Source: Astropecten irregularis (taxonomy: Eukaryota > Echinodermata > Asteroidea > Paxillosida > Astropectinidae). From it: a stretch of 64,000 nt of DNA. The stretch covers positions 4,566,270 through 4,630,269 of the forward strand of contig OZ020265.1 of assembly GCA_963971285.1 (NCBI GenBank). The letters are read 5' to 3'. The notes beneath the pieces were generated by a model that made no database searches, had not been told where the DNA came from, and saw nothing but the letters and a program-made list of their open reading frames with translations. The translations under genes and the position numbers were made by a program. Shown one piece after another: positions 13,701 to 25,700 of the stretch (its first letter is position 1; the number at the start of each line of letters is the position of its first letter).

Positions 13701-16700
13701 TGACATCTACAGTGACCAACTAAAACATCTTTATAAATTTCATGAAATATTTCCATCTCGCATAGTATAAAATATTATGAACCGATGCTGGAGCGTACAT
13801 CCTAGCAAACAATCTTCAAACACACAAAAACGTAACATTATTACGCATTACCTCTACTTTGTTAAAGAAATCATCTTGTTATAATGTTTCGGGAATACGT
13901 TCCTAAAACATGGAAATTTATAGCTTTTCTTGAAAAATACTGGTCGACATTTCAGCTCTCAATTTCAAGTGGATTAAGATGATGTTTGATGAGTTTTTAA
14001 TCCGATTCCAAGATTTACTACCTGATAGACGAAGCACAAGGCAGAGGAGAACTGTTTATGCTTATCCACAGAGTGTTAATACGAGATACATATTACACTG
14101 ACAAACTTCAATTATCTTATGCAAGTTTTAATTCCGGCGACTCACTATATGGGTGCATTCGTTTTAGCTAACACGGGTCAGCCCTTACTGGGAATGATCG
14201 TGCTATACTGCACAAAACAAACGAGAGAATGGGGACGAGGTTGACTGGTGTAGACCCGGTGTCACGAGCTCAGGTGACCGGCGTGCCGAGGTGACCGGGT
14301 TACGAAACCGGTCAGCTAGGCATGTGACGAGGACGGGCTGAACTGCCCGGCGTGCCGAGTTGGCCGGTAGTATAATGTTAAAAACAGAATGGCTGCGTGT
14401 GTGTCCCTTCCTCCATGGTGAAAGTAAGTAAAGGGAGCAGTAAATAGACATCATGACAGCCACACATGTGGTAGTCGAGTGATTAACTCCAGTGTAAGGA
14501 TCTATAGAGCATGGAGGTAGGAAAAGAGGGACATCGTTTCCTAGTCATACATGTCTTTTCTACTGCAGTGTTCTGTACAGCAGTTTAGACAAGTCCTCAG
14601 ACCTGCGGGTGGGGGGGGGGGGGGGGGTCGTACCTTCATTATACGTTTGCGCTAAGATTTACAAAATATGAAAATTCAACACCCCACCCCGTGATCCACG
14701 TCACTGGTGCTTTTATCATATTGGTCCATGAATTGTTTACATAAGGAGATGTAGTTGAGCAAGGGATGTTTTTCTCTGTCAAGAAAAACCTCGATCTACT
14801 AGGCATGTCAGCCCAGTAGATCGAGACCCTTCGGTGTTCCATGCATTATTTTGCTGTGATTTTATTATACAGTTCATTCCGTGAGCAAAATTCCAATATA
14901 ATTTCCATTGTAATTTGGAAATTCAAACTTTGATGTTTACTTAATACAATTGCCTTTTCCCTATTGTCTTTTATAGCTATTCATAATCCATCCCTTTTGA
15001 TATTCTAAACTGAGCGAATGAAGACGATCACCACTTAAAATATTTTTACCACCACACTAGGATAAGTATAAAGGCTTGTCGCTGCTTACAGACCCCTTAC
15101 TATCTTTTCTATCAACAATGAGATTAGATAATTGACCACAAGGTCACTAGTGGTCAGTTTGGCCAATGCTCCTGCTCCAGCGGCCCAAGGCCAGGGCACA
15201 CCAGACTCAGCACACCAATAAAATGGACCAATTTTCGTCTTGTTTTGCGCAAGCATGGTGTGACGTTTCAGCTCCTTATTGGTCTGCCGCACGCAATGGG
15301 GCAGCTCGGCACGCCGGTCACCTGAGCTCGTGACACCGGGGGAGCTAAACGAATGCACCCAATATAGTGTACGTGTCACCATGAGTTTGCAACGCGTTGG
15401 CCAATCACAATTCACGAAATATATGTTGTAAACAAACTGCCGGTAGGGCGACCGCATGACACGTGGTTGCGTCAGCAGATGGGGATTAGTCGCGTGCAGT
15501 GGCGTCGCCAAGTGGCAGCCGGGAGGGGGGGGGGGGGGGGCGCCCACCCCCCCTGGAAAACCGCGTGCCCCCCCCCTCCCCTGCGTGCCCCCCATTTGAG
15601 ATTTGGGTTGGTGAAAAAAACACAACATATATTGTAGTGCCCCCCAACAAATTGCTAGTTCCCCCTAGCTTGTGCCCCCAGACTCAAAAGTCTAATGACG
15701 CCACTAGTCGCGTGGCTGCCTGTGGATGGCTATCAGCAGCCGATTTCACATAACTTCAAATGTTGCGTTCCTGCCTTTGGTTGCACAAGTTATGCCCGTT
15801 TCACGAAACGTAGGCAACATGTGTACGTTGCGTAAGTTACGCACATTTTGTGAAATCGGCTGCACCGAAGAAGTGTACCGCTCGAAGGAAGATGCGGGAA
15901 CACGCTGCCGCGGCGCATGCTCTCACTGATTGATTGATTAACAAACCACGCACCTTTCCACATGCGCAGTTTGTCGACAATATTATTTACCCTCATTGTG
16001 AATGGCCAACGCCCTGCAAACTCATGGTGGCGCAATATTGTGAATCGCCGTAATTGGCCTAGTCGGTATACCTCAAAGTTAAATACAGTACGATGACAAT
16101 CAGGTAGGTAGCAGCAGAACCCACGCAACTTATTCGACTGATGACGTTATGGGGTGAATCCTCGAATACATCTCTAAACTCCTGTAAAGATTCAAACAGG
16201 ACAATTACAATACCTGAGTATATTGTTAAATTCCAATTAGCCTGTTTCGTGAACTTGCTCTTCTTTTTGATTTGTTCTTTACTATACACGTGCCCTATAC
16301 ACATTGATTGTTCTTAATCTTTCTGTACTTACGACGAGTACTGCAAAGATGGCTGTGCGGTCACATCGACATGTATATATTCCATTGGTCACTCCATCAA
16401 ACTTACAACCAGCATCTGACCAATCACCGATGCCATCTTCCAGAGTCAAATCCCAGAACACACACTTTGTGCTATTAACCTTAATGGGATTTCCTGTAGA
16501 AGCCTGGAAGAATATTTGATCAGAACACAAAGACTTATCTACATCATTTTGCTCATTCACATGATCAGATTCAAACCAATCCTTTACAATCCATCCCACC
16601 GACTCAGTCGAGTAATACCGCAACCCAGCCCAGTTGATCCCAACCTAACATAACCCAATTTTAAGTAAAATTGATGATATTATATCAAATTTGGGAAAAT

Positions 16701-19700
16701 TCATTTAACAGTAAGCTCATTGGAAATCAATCACTTTTGTTACGTATTACATCAACATTGTATGTGTTTAGTGACACACCTTACGAGTTTTCTCGTAATT
16801 CTCTGTACAATTGTTGTCATATGTATGATTAGATTAAAATAAAACGAATTACTGACTTTGACTGAACACGAATGTGTCATTTCTATGTATTTCAAAACAT
16901 GAGAATGAGACAAAATTTGCCTCAAAGTCAGGGACAAAAGTGGTTCTCCGTTGTAGGATATCGACTTCACTATTGCGAAACATCTGATCGGCTGTTGACG
17001 TTTACGGGTAGCTAAAGGTACTCGTATGCGTAACCGTGCACATGCGAAACCCCTTATCAGTTGTGCTAAACGCCGAACTGTTCAATTCGGCACGGCAGCA
17101 GCACAGCGTATGTCCCAAAGGAGAGGTTGGTCTTACATCTGGATGTCAACATGCACACATACCTTAATCTGGATAAGAAGTGGTTCTGCTAGATGTGTCA
17201 CGCCCTCGGTAGCCACTGAAACCACGCCTCCTGAGAGGGTGAGTTTAGTTTCCGCACTCATCAAGTAGGTGGACGGAAAGAAAGTGTCATGAGCGAACAG
17301 GATGAAGCTGACTTGCATACGCTCCGTTAAGGAAACAATTGTCATATACAGCTTAACAACTACAACGAATCTAAAAGGGTGGTCTACGCTCGGAACTCGT
17401 TGTCAAAATGTGACCTTCACGGCATGTCGTAGCTAAAGCCTAGACATAGTCAATAAACATGATCGCACCGTAGCTATATTCATATATGTCAATCGGGTAT
17501 TGCCATGAAAAAGACAGAAAGATTTACACTGAAGACAATGTATTGGGATTGAGTGTTGTGTTACCAATTTATCATCAACTAAAAAGACATTATAAAGCGG
17601 CCAAATCAAAACATTTGCTCTAAGGCGCCGATGCACAAACAGGAGAACAGTTGTTGATGGTACACCTCCTGAAACAGGTGAGCTTTCAGGAGTGTCTTGA
17701 ATGTGTGGAATGAGGTGGTGACTCTGAGGTATTCTGGGAGTTTGTTCCAGAGTCTGTGGCCATATACAGAGAATGCTTTATCAGCAAAGGAAACACATTG
17801 TGATCACAATAAATCAAAACGAATACAAAAAGGGAATAGGAGAAAATGTACCTGTTTGGTTCAAGTCGGGTATTTGAACTGATGCAATTAGATGTTCATC
17901 AGTTGGTGTTTCAATGCTTCGATCATATACCCTGACCTCTGACCCGTCTAGTGTAGAAACGCCCTCTGGTGTTTGTCTTAGAGATGATCCACTCTGAATC
18001 GAGACAAAACTGAGACCATTGCCAGCATTGGAGGCGTTGATGTTGAGAGCTTCGACGTGGATGAACTCTCTGTAGATGCTGACCCTCTCCTCTTGGTTCA
18101 GAGTCCAACTGACCTGGTCCTCAATAACTCGCAATGCAGAGACTAAAGCTGTCTTGTGGTCCCTCTCCAAAGGTTCCAATTGCCCTTGAGCGTAGGAAGC
18201 ACCCATGATGTCATTGATAGTGTTGATAACAGCTCTTGATACCTATAGCATTTAAATGAATTTTCCTTTGTAAAAATCATCGTGTAAAGAGCTTCTTTGA
18301 TCTTCAGGTTTACAAACAGCTCCGTCAATTGATACCACACATTTCAATGATAAAATACATTTTAATGTTGGGTTGTGGATCTACGGATCTGCACCGGTTT
18401 CGATGTATCAACCAATAAGTTGGGATTTTACAATCAATCAATCAACCAATCAGTGGGAGCATGCGCCGCGGCAGCGCGTTGCCGCATCTACCTTCGAGAG
18501 GTACTCCTTCGGTCTTCTGATAGCCATCCCCCGGGCAGCCACGCGACCCATCCCAAACTCAGCAAAATAACGATCTACCTGACGCAACCACGTTTCATGT
18601 GGAAACGCCATACCACCTTCCTGGCGAGTCCCACCAGTAGGTTCTCTCAAAGAGAGAATTCGCCTGGCAGGATCACTAGCAGGGAATCTAGCCACATGAC
18701 CGTACAGTCGCATCTTACGATCACGTATCATGCAGGTAATAGGTCTCATTTTATTTTGCAAGAATGACGTGAATCCTATAGAGATAATTGATAATGATGT
18801 CACACTTTTCGTATAGGTGATGAGATGCACACAGTGTCAACAAAATGTATGATATCTGTGAGAGCAACACTCTGTTGAATCAATCATTACGCGCACTTCA
18901 GGACAGAGAAATATTCCCACGTTTCAGCAAGTACGAGAATAGTTTCATCTGGGCCCAATTTCATGGAATCCGTTATTAAAAGTACAAGCAAAAATGCATC
19001 CCTCGCGGTAGCACACTTTTTGTTTGCTTACGGTTCGCGCATTTCACGGGAGAGTTTCTTTTTTGGTAACGGTAAGCAATGACTTTCTGCAGAGCGCAAT
19101 AAAAAATCAAGGTTTGCCTAGAAATGTTTTGCTTACTGTTGTGAAATTGCTATAGCGAAGAGCGCCACCTCGCGGCCGTGCTTGTGCAGCGTATCCTTAT
19201 GCTCGAAAACCCCGGAAGGCTGGTTGGGATGGTGAGCAACATATTTCCTTGTCCTTTTCGCTCTTATAGGTTTATAATCATATCCTAATTATACCAATTA
19301 TATCTTCCAATCATAGTGAGAGTATTTTAATGACCATATGTGTTGACAAACCGTTAATTAATCACCAGGGATACGAAATACAAAGTGTCGGAAATAGACT
19401 GCTTAAACTCCATTATTATAATGTAATACCACTGCATATGAGCCTACCACATAACGCTATTTCACCATTGCCAATCCGTTTTATGTAATTCCACTTGGGT
19501 TCATGTTTGTGTAATTGAATTGTTATTTGAACCTTATTGATTCCCATATTATCCACTGTCTTCTACAGAACGATCTGTCTTTATCATCAACCGGTAAAGA
19601 TCTCCCATAACATGATCCGTAACATCCACGGCCGAATTTATTAAACCGCACACGTCCAGTGCCTCACAGAGTAACCATCAAACGAATGCGTCCGTCTCCC

Positions 19701-22700
19701 CCCTTTCTTTTCATGGTGACCCAGACGTGATGCCAGATAACTGTGAACGCTGGTTCTGTGTGATTTTTGATTGAGCATGGAAGGCAACATGGATAAGAGA
19801 GTTCTCCGACCGAGAGGAACTGCACCAAAACCAGAGACAGCAGTGGAGGAACAACTGCGAGATGTTGAGCCTAGTATCCCCCAAAGTGAACACTCCCTTG
19901 GCCGTTCATCACGGAGCCATCGTAGCCCCCAGGGGAGTCATCGTACATGTAGCTCACCAAGGAGTCAACACAGCCATACGGGGAGTCGGTGCAGCACACA
20001 TAGCAGTCATCGCAGTAGCCATTGTTCCACCCACTCCAAGTTCCATGTTGTTGCCAAGGAGAAGGAGTTTGCTGTTGCCAGGCAACGCCTAGAGATGGAG
20101 AGAACCGCCATATCCCAAGCCAGGCAGCTGGATGAGCAGTTGCTAGCCGCACAGAGAGCCCGGGAGGAGTTGGCTTTGCGAGAGAAGGAGCTTGACATGC
20201 GGAGAAGACGCCAACAGGAGGAAGAGGAATTGGAGATAGCCAGAGAACGTATAGCTGCCGAGCATGAAGAACAGCTCATCCTGAAGAGAAAGGAGCAATT
20301 CAACAGGCAGCTTGAACTTGAACAGCAGCTACAGAACGCTGAACTGAACTTATCTCAGGCTAGAATTGAATCTGAAAGCACCTACACCAAAGGTGAACTT
20401 CCTGCCACTAACCGTGATCGTCGAGGTAAGGGAGCAGCCGCTTACCACACCGAGGTCTCCGGAAAGACCCATGACAACCCGAAGGGATCATCGACCCAGA
20501 AGAGTCCCTACAAGGGTGGCAAGAAACCGTTCCGTAAGAGCTGTCCCCACTGCCAGGGGGAACACTGGCTCTCCAGCTGTGATAGGTTCAGCAACCTCAC
20601 ACTTGACCAACGAATGAAGTGGATCAAGGATGACCGACGATGTTGGCAATGTGCCCGTCGTCACAAAGAGGGAATGGAGTGCGACCTACGCAAGCCGTGC
20701 CGCAGCTGTGACAAGCTACACCTGACCATTCTCCATGACCTTGTTGTTCAGCCAGGGTACGGGGTGTACTACTCATCCTTCAATCCGAACCAGGCTATCT
20801 TCTATGGGGATGGCAATCCTTGGCGCCCACGAGAAGTGAGCCTGAAGATAGTGCCTGTCGTGCTCTACGCTAATAGCAAGCGGTTGGAGACGTACTGTTT
20901 GCTGGATGATGCGTCCAACTTCTCTATGATCCTTAGTGAAGCTACCGAAGCCCTGGACATCAAAGGTGTGTCCACGGAAATACCAATCGCCACCGCAAGA
21001 GAAGAATGTACTCCTTGCAAGGGTCTGATCGTCACCATCGACGTTGCACCGACCGGCAGTCCAGATACACGTATCACCTTATCCAACGTGTTCTCATCTC
21101 CCATGCTGAGGCTCTCTGAGCATTCAGCTCCAGCTGAAGAGTTGCAGCGAAGGTGGGAACATCTGCAGGATCTTCCTTTGCCACAATTCCAGAATGTGCA
21201 GCCACTGTTGCTCATTGGGAGCGACCGCCCTGATCTGATTGTGCCCCTTGAAAGTCACTTCGGTCCCGAAGGTGCCCAAGTTGCAGTCCGTACTCGACTG
21301 GGATGGGCCATCCAGGGTCCTACCATGAGGTATAACACCTGCCGAGAAGTGAACTACGTGTCTGTTCCTTGGAAGACGGAAACAGATGAAGGCTTACATC
21401 AAAGTGTGTGTAAGCTCTGGCAGATTGATGCCCAGATGTACCTTGACCGCAAACAAGTAACCAGATCGAAGCAAGATAATCGAGCCGTTGATCTCCTGGA
21501 AGCGAAGTCCACCTACCTCAACGAGGACGGAGTTGACCGAGTAGCAACCCCCCTCCTGTGGAGAAAAGATGGAGATGTACTCGACTGTCCAGCAAGTGCA
21601 GTTTTGCCTCTGCTGAAACGGAATTTGCAACGACTCCAAGGAGATCCTGATCGTGCCGCAATTCACTCCCAGAAGATCCGTGAGCTGAAGGATGCCGGGC
21701 TTGTCCGTAAGCTCACCACTGAGGAGAAGCAGAGCAACTCTGGTCATCGATGGTACATACCCCATCATGTAGTCCAGCAGAATGGAAAGTCCCGCCTTGT
21801 ATTCAACTGTGCATTCCAGCACCGGGGAGAATCCCTCAATAATCACCTGCTACCGGGGCCCACCCTGGGCTCATCCTTGATCGGGGTACTGCTGCGATTC
21901 CGACAACACTTGGTAGCAGTCTCCGGAGACATCAAAGCAATGTTTCATTGTGTTCGCACTTTGCAGTGTGACCGTAGTATGCTTCGGTTCCTATGGAAGG
22001 AACCTCAGCCAGATGCAGAGCTCGAGGAGCTAGAATGGAATGTCCTTCCCTTTGGCACCACATGTAGCCCTTGTTGTGCCACTTATGCACTGCAGAAACA
22101 TGTGAAGGACCATTCTCCAGATGAGGATGTCATCAGAAGTGTAACAGACTCGTTCTATGTCGACAACTGCCTCGACGGGAAGTCCACTGTCCCAGCTGCG
22201 AAGGAACTGGTCCAAAAACTCTGCCAAGTCCTAGGAGCTGGTGGATTCCCCATTGTGAAGTGGGCAAGCAACTTTCCTGATGTGGTTTCTGACTTACCAC
22301 CTGAGGCTCGTTCCTGCAGTACTGAGAGATGGCTCAGTTCGAGTTGCGATACTCCAGAGGAGGCAGCCTTGGGACCTCTGTGGAATTTCCAAGAAGACGT
22401 GCTGAAATACCGACTTGAACTTCGTGAATGGGCTCTACTCACCAGACGAGCAGTTCTCAGCGATGTGATGAGATGCGCAGGAAAGGACCCACTCGGGTAC
22501 CTTATGCCATACATGGTACGAGGGAAGATGCTCATCCAGGAGCTCTGGAAGAGGCCATCGGGCTGGGATGATGAAATTCCCGACGATGGCGTAGAAGGTC
22601 TACGCAGCCAGCATCTGAAGTGGCGCCAAGAAATTGGCGATCTTCATCTTGTATGCCTCCCTCGATGCTACCTACCGTTACACTTTGACCCAGCCGGGGT

Positions 22701-25700
22701 GACCTATCAACTTCATGTGTTCACAGATGCATCTGAAAGGGCCTACGGGGCTTGTGCTTATCTCCGAGCAACGGCGGACTCTGGAGATGTCTGTGTCCGA
22801 TTCGTCATGGCACGATCACGCTTGGCACCCAAGCGCGTGCAAACCATCCCCAGGATGGAACTCCTGTGGTGCTGAACTCGTGGAGCTTCTTGAATCAGAG
22901 ATGAGGATCAAGTTTCCTATCACCTGCTGGAGTGATAGCACTACCGTCCTGGGTTGGATCAAATCTGAGTCTTGCCGATATAGTCGCTTTGTTGGAACTC
23001 GCATTGCTGAGATCCAAAGGCTCACTGACCACACTGACTGGCGCTACGTGGACACCGCGAATAATCCTGCCGACGATCTGACTCGAGGATTGAAGCTCCG
23101 AGAGTTAGGTGCAGATAGTCGTTGGCAGGCTCCACCCTTCTTATACTGCCCCGAGGAAGAGTGGCCTAAGTGGCCAACCCAGATGCGACCAGAAGATCCA
23201 GATGTTGAACTCAAAGCTGGTGGTTTTACCGCCGTCACTGTCATCGAGCCAAAACAGAACCTGGACATCGATGCGACCCAGTACACTACCTGGAATGACC
23301 TTGTTGAGGCATACGGCAACAATCTCTCTCAGTCCAGAGGAGAACCCAGACCGGAATTCCTTAGTGCAGACGAACGGGTTGCGACCGAACTTGCCTTTTA
23401 CAGGAAGGCTCAAGCTGATAGTTTCCCAGAAGACCTTCAGGCTCTGAAGGCTGACAAGACTGTGCCGAGAAACAGTCGTCTGTTGAGATTGGCTCCTGAG
23501 CTTGATTCAGACAGCCAACTCATCCGGGTCGGAGGAAGGATCCGACTGGCAGACCTAGATGTGGATGCAAAACATCCAATCGTCCTTGACTCCAAGCACC
23601 CCATTGCCCAGTTACTCATCAAGGCAGCTGATGAACGACTTGGGCACAGTGGAACTGGCACTGTGCATGCAGATCTGCGCCGACGTTTTTGGTTGCTGAG
23701 AGGGCGCCAGGGTATTTGAAGTCTCCAGAGTAGATGCACCGGATGTCTCAAGCGTCGTGGTCAACCTTCCGTACCCCAGATGGCAGATCTGCCTCCTGCT
23801 CGGCTTCGAATTGGCAAACCGGCATTCTACTCCACCGGAGTGGACTGTTTCGGACCCTTCACGGTTACCATAGGAAGGCGAAGTGAGCAGAGGTGGGGGA
23901 TAGTTTGGAAATGTATGACAACATGAGCTGTCTACCTCGACCTGTTGGATTCTCTTGATGCAGATACGTTCCTCTTAGCCTTTAGCCGCTTCCGTTCCAG
24001 ACGAGGCACCCCCCGAGAGATTCTCTGCGACAACGGAACCAATTTCAAGGGCGGTGTTACTGAATTGACCAAGGCATTCAAAGAGATGTCTCCTGACCTG
24101 CAAGAGAGGTTGGCAAAGCACAAGGTCCACTTTCGGTTCAATCCACCCGCTGCACCCCACTTCGGTGGGACGTGGGAGCGGGAAGTCCGATCAGTGAAGA
24201 CAGCTTTGTATGCCATTCTAGGTGACCGTTCAGTGGCTTCCTCCGTTCTTTACACTTGTCTTGTTGAGGTAGAGGCCCTGATGAACTCCAAACCACTGAC
24301 TTACGTGTCCTCGGACATTGCCGATCCTGAACCCATCACTCCTTTCATGCTCCTCATGGGGCGGCCGGACCATGCTCCTCCGCAGGTGGTGTACCCTGAG
24401 GCCGACGTGCTCAGTCGCCGTCGCTGGCGCCAGTGCCAAGCAATGATGCAGCAGTTTTGGAAGGAGTTTGTGGGGTCGTACCTGTCTGCAATGCAGGCCC
24501 GGCAGAAGTGGATTGGAGAGACTGACAATCTATCAGTCGGTGATGTCGTTCTGATGGTCGACCCTAAGCAACTGCGGGCTTCCTGGCCCATGGCCAAAGT
24601 CATTGAAGTTCTCCCTGGTGGAGACAAGCGTGTCCGTGCAGTGAAGATTCAGATGGGGGACCGGGTCTACACCCGACCAGTGGCACGTCTCATCCGACTG
24701 CCTGCAGAGACATCAGTAGATGGTGATCCCAGTGCTGCCACCATCCCTGCATCTGAAGAGACCTAGTTACAGTTGTTGAAGTTATATCCACCTCTGTGTT
24801 TCCCATGGGGTGGCCAGTTTGTTTAATGATGTTCATGTTTATAACCTATAACCCATTCCAACACAATTTCCCATGGCATTGTATGTAAACTGCTTCGCTC
24901 AGTTTAGGGGCGGCTGTGTTGTGAAATTGCTATAGCGAAGAGCGCCACCTCGCGGCCGTGCTTGTGCAGCGTATCCTTATGCTCGAAAACCCCGGAAGGC
25001 TGGTTGGGATGGTGAGCAACATATTTCCTTGTCCTTTTCGCTCTTATAGGTTTATAATCATATCCTAATTATACCAATTATATCTTCCAATCATAGTGAG
25101 AGTATTTTAATGACCATATGTGTTGACAAACCGTTAATTAATCACCAGGGATACGAAATACAAAGTGTCGGAAATAGACTGCTTAAACTCCATTATTATA
25201 ATGTAATACCACTGCATATGAGCCTACCACATAACGCTATTTCACCATTGCCAATCCGTTTTATGTAATTCCACTTGGGTTCATGTTTGTGTAATTGAAT
25301 TGTTATTTGAACCTTATTGATTCCCATATTATCCACTGTCTTTTACAGAACGATCTGTCTTTATCATCAACCGGTAAAGATCTCCCATAACATGATCCGT
25401 AACATCCACGGCCGAATTTATTAAACCGCACACGTCCAGTGCCTCACAGAGTAACCATCAAACGAATGCGTCCGTCTCCCCCCTTTCTTTTCACTTACCG
25501 ATTAAAGATAATATCATACTTTGTTTTTTTGTCAAAGAATTGTAGACTCAAGGAAGATATCAAGGAAGATACATACAATAACAGGAATTTATTTAATCTT
25601 GTCACCGTTATTGTTTTTTTTTAAGATTTTTGGTCGTTTCTTTTAAGAATTTCTTGATAATCACAGCCTTTCAGGCGGAACAATTTTCAAGGTAAGTTTC

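Larger units (their letters stand above)
19137..25493 (+). mobile_element. BEL/Pao LTR retrotransposon BEL-1, near-complete, broken coding region
   Basis: Two 577-base LTRs starting TGTTGTG and ending TTTTCA bound a 6.36 kb element, with the 5-base target duplication CTTAC on both sides. The LTRs differ at about one position, so insertion was recent. Parts in order are gag with a Glu/Arg-rich coiled coil and zinc knuckles (about 19.8-20.7 kb), aspartic protease (about 20.9-21.3 kb), BEL-type reverse transcriptase (about 21.6-22.3 kb), RNase H (about 22.7-23.1 kb) and integrase (about 23.5-24.7 kb). The coding region is broken at roughly two or three places. It lies antisense inside a receptor intron. 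Confidence 0.93.

Noticed and set aside
17640-17800. Possible receptor exon filling the GAIN phase gap
   Set aside because: The segment (GGTATTCTGGGAGTTTGTTC and around) reads like a dispersed repeat, and no acceptor-donor pair with a suitable frame was found.
19871-20303. Minus-strand frames rich in Ser and Tyr opposite the BEL-1 gag region
   Set aside because: They are shadows of the plus-strand gag coiled-coil and Ser/His-rich region.
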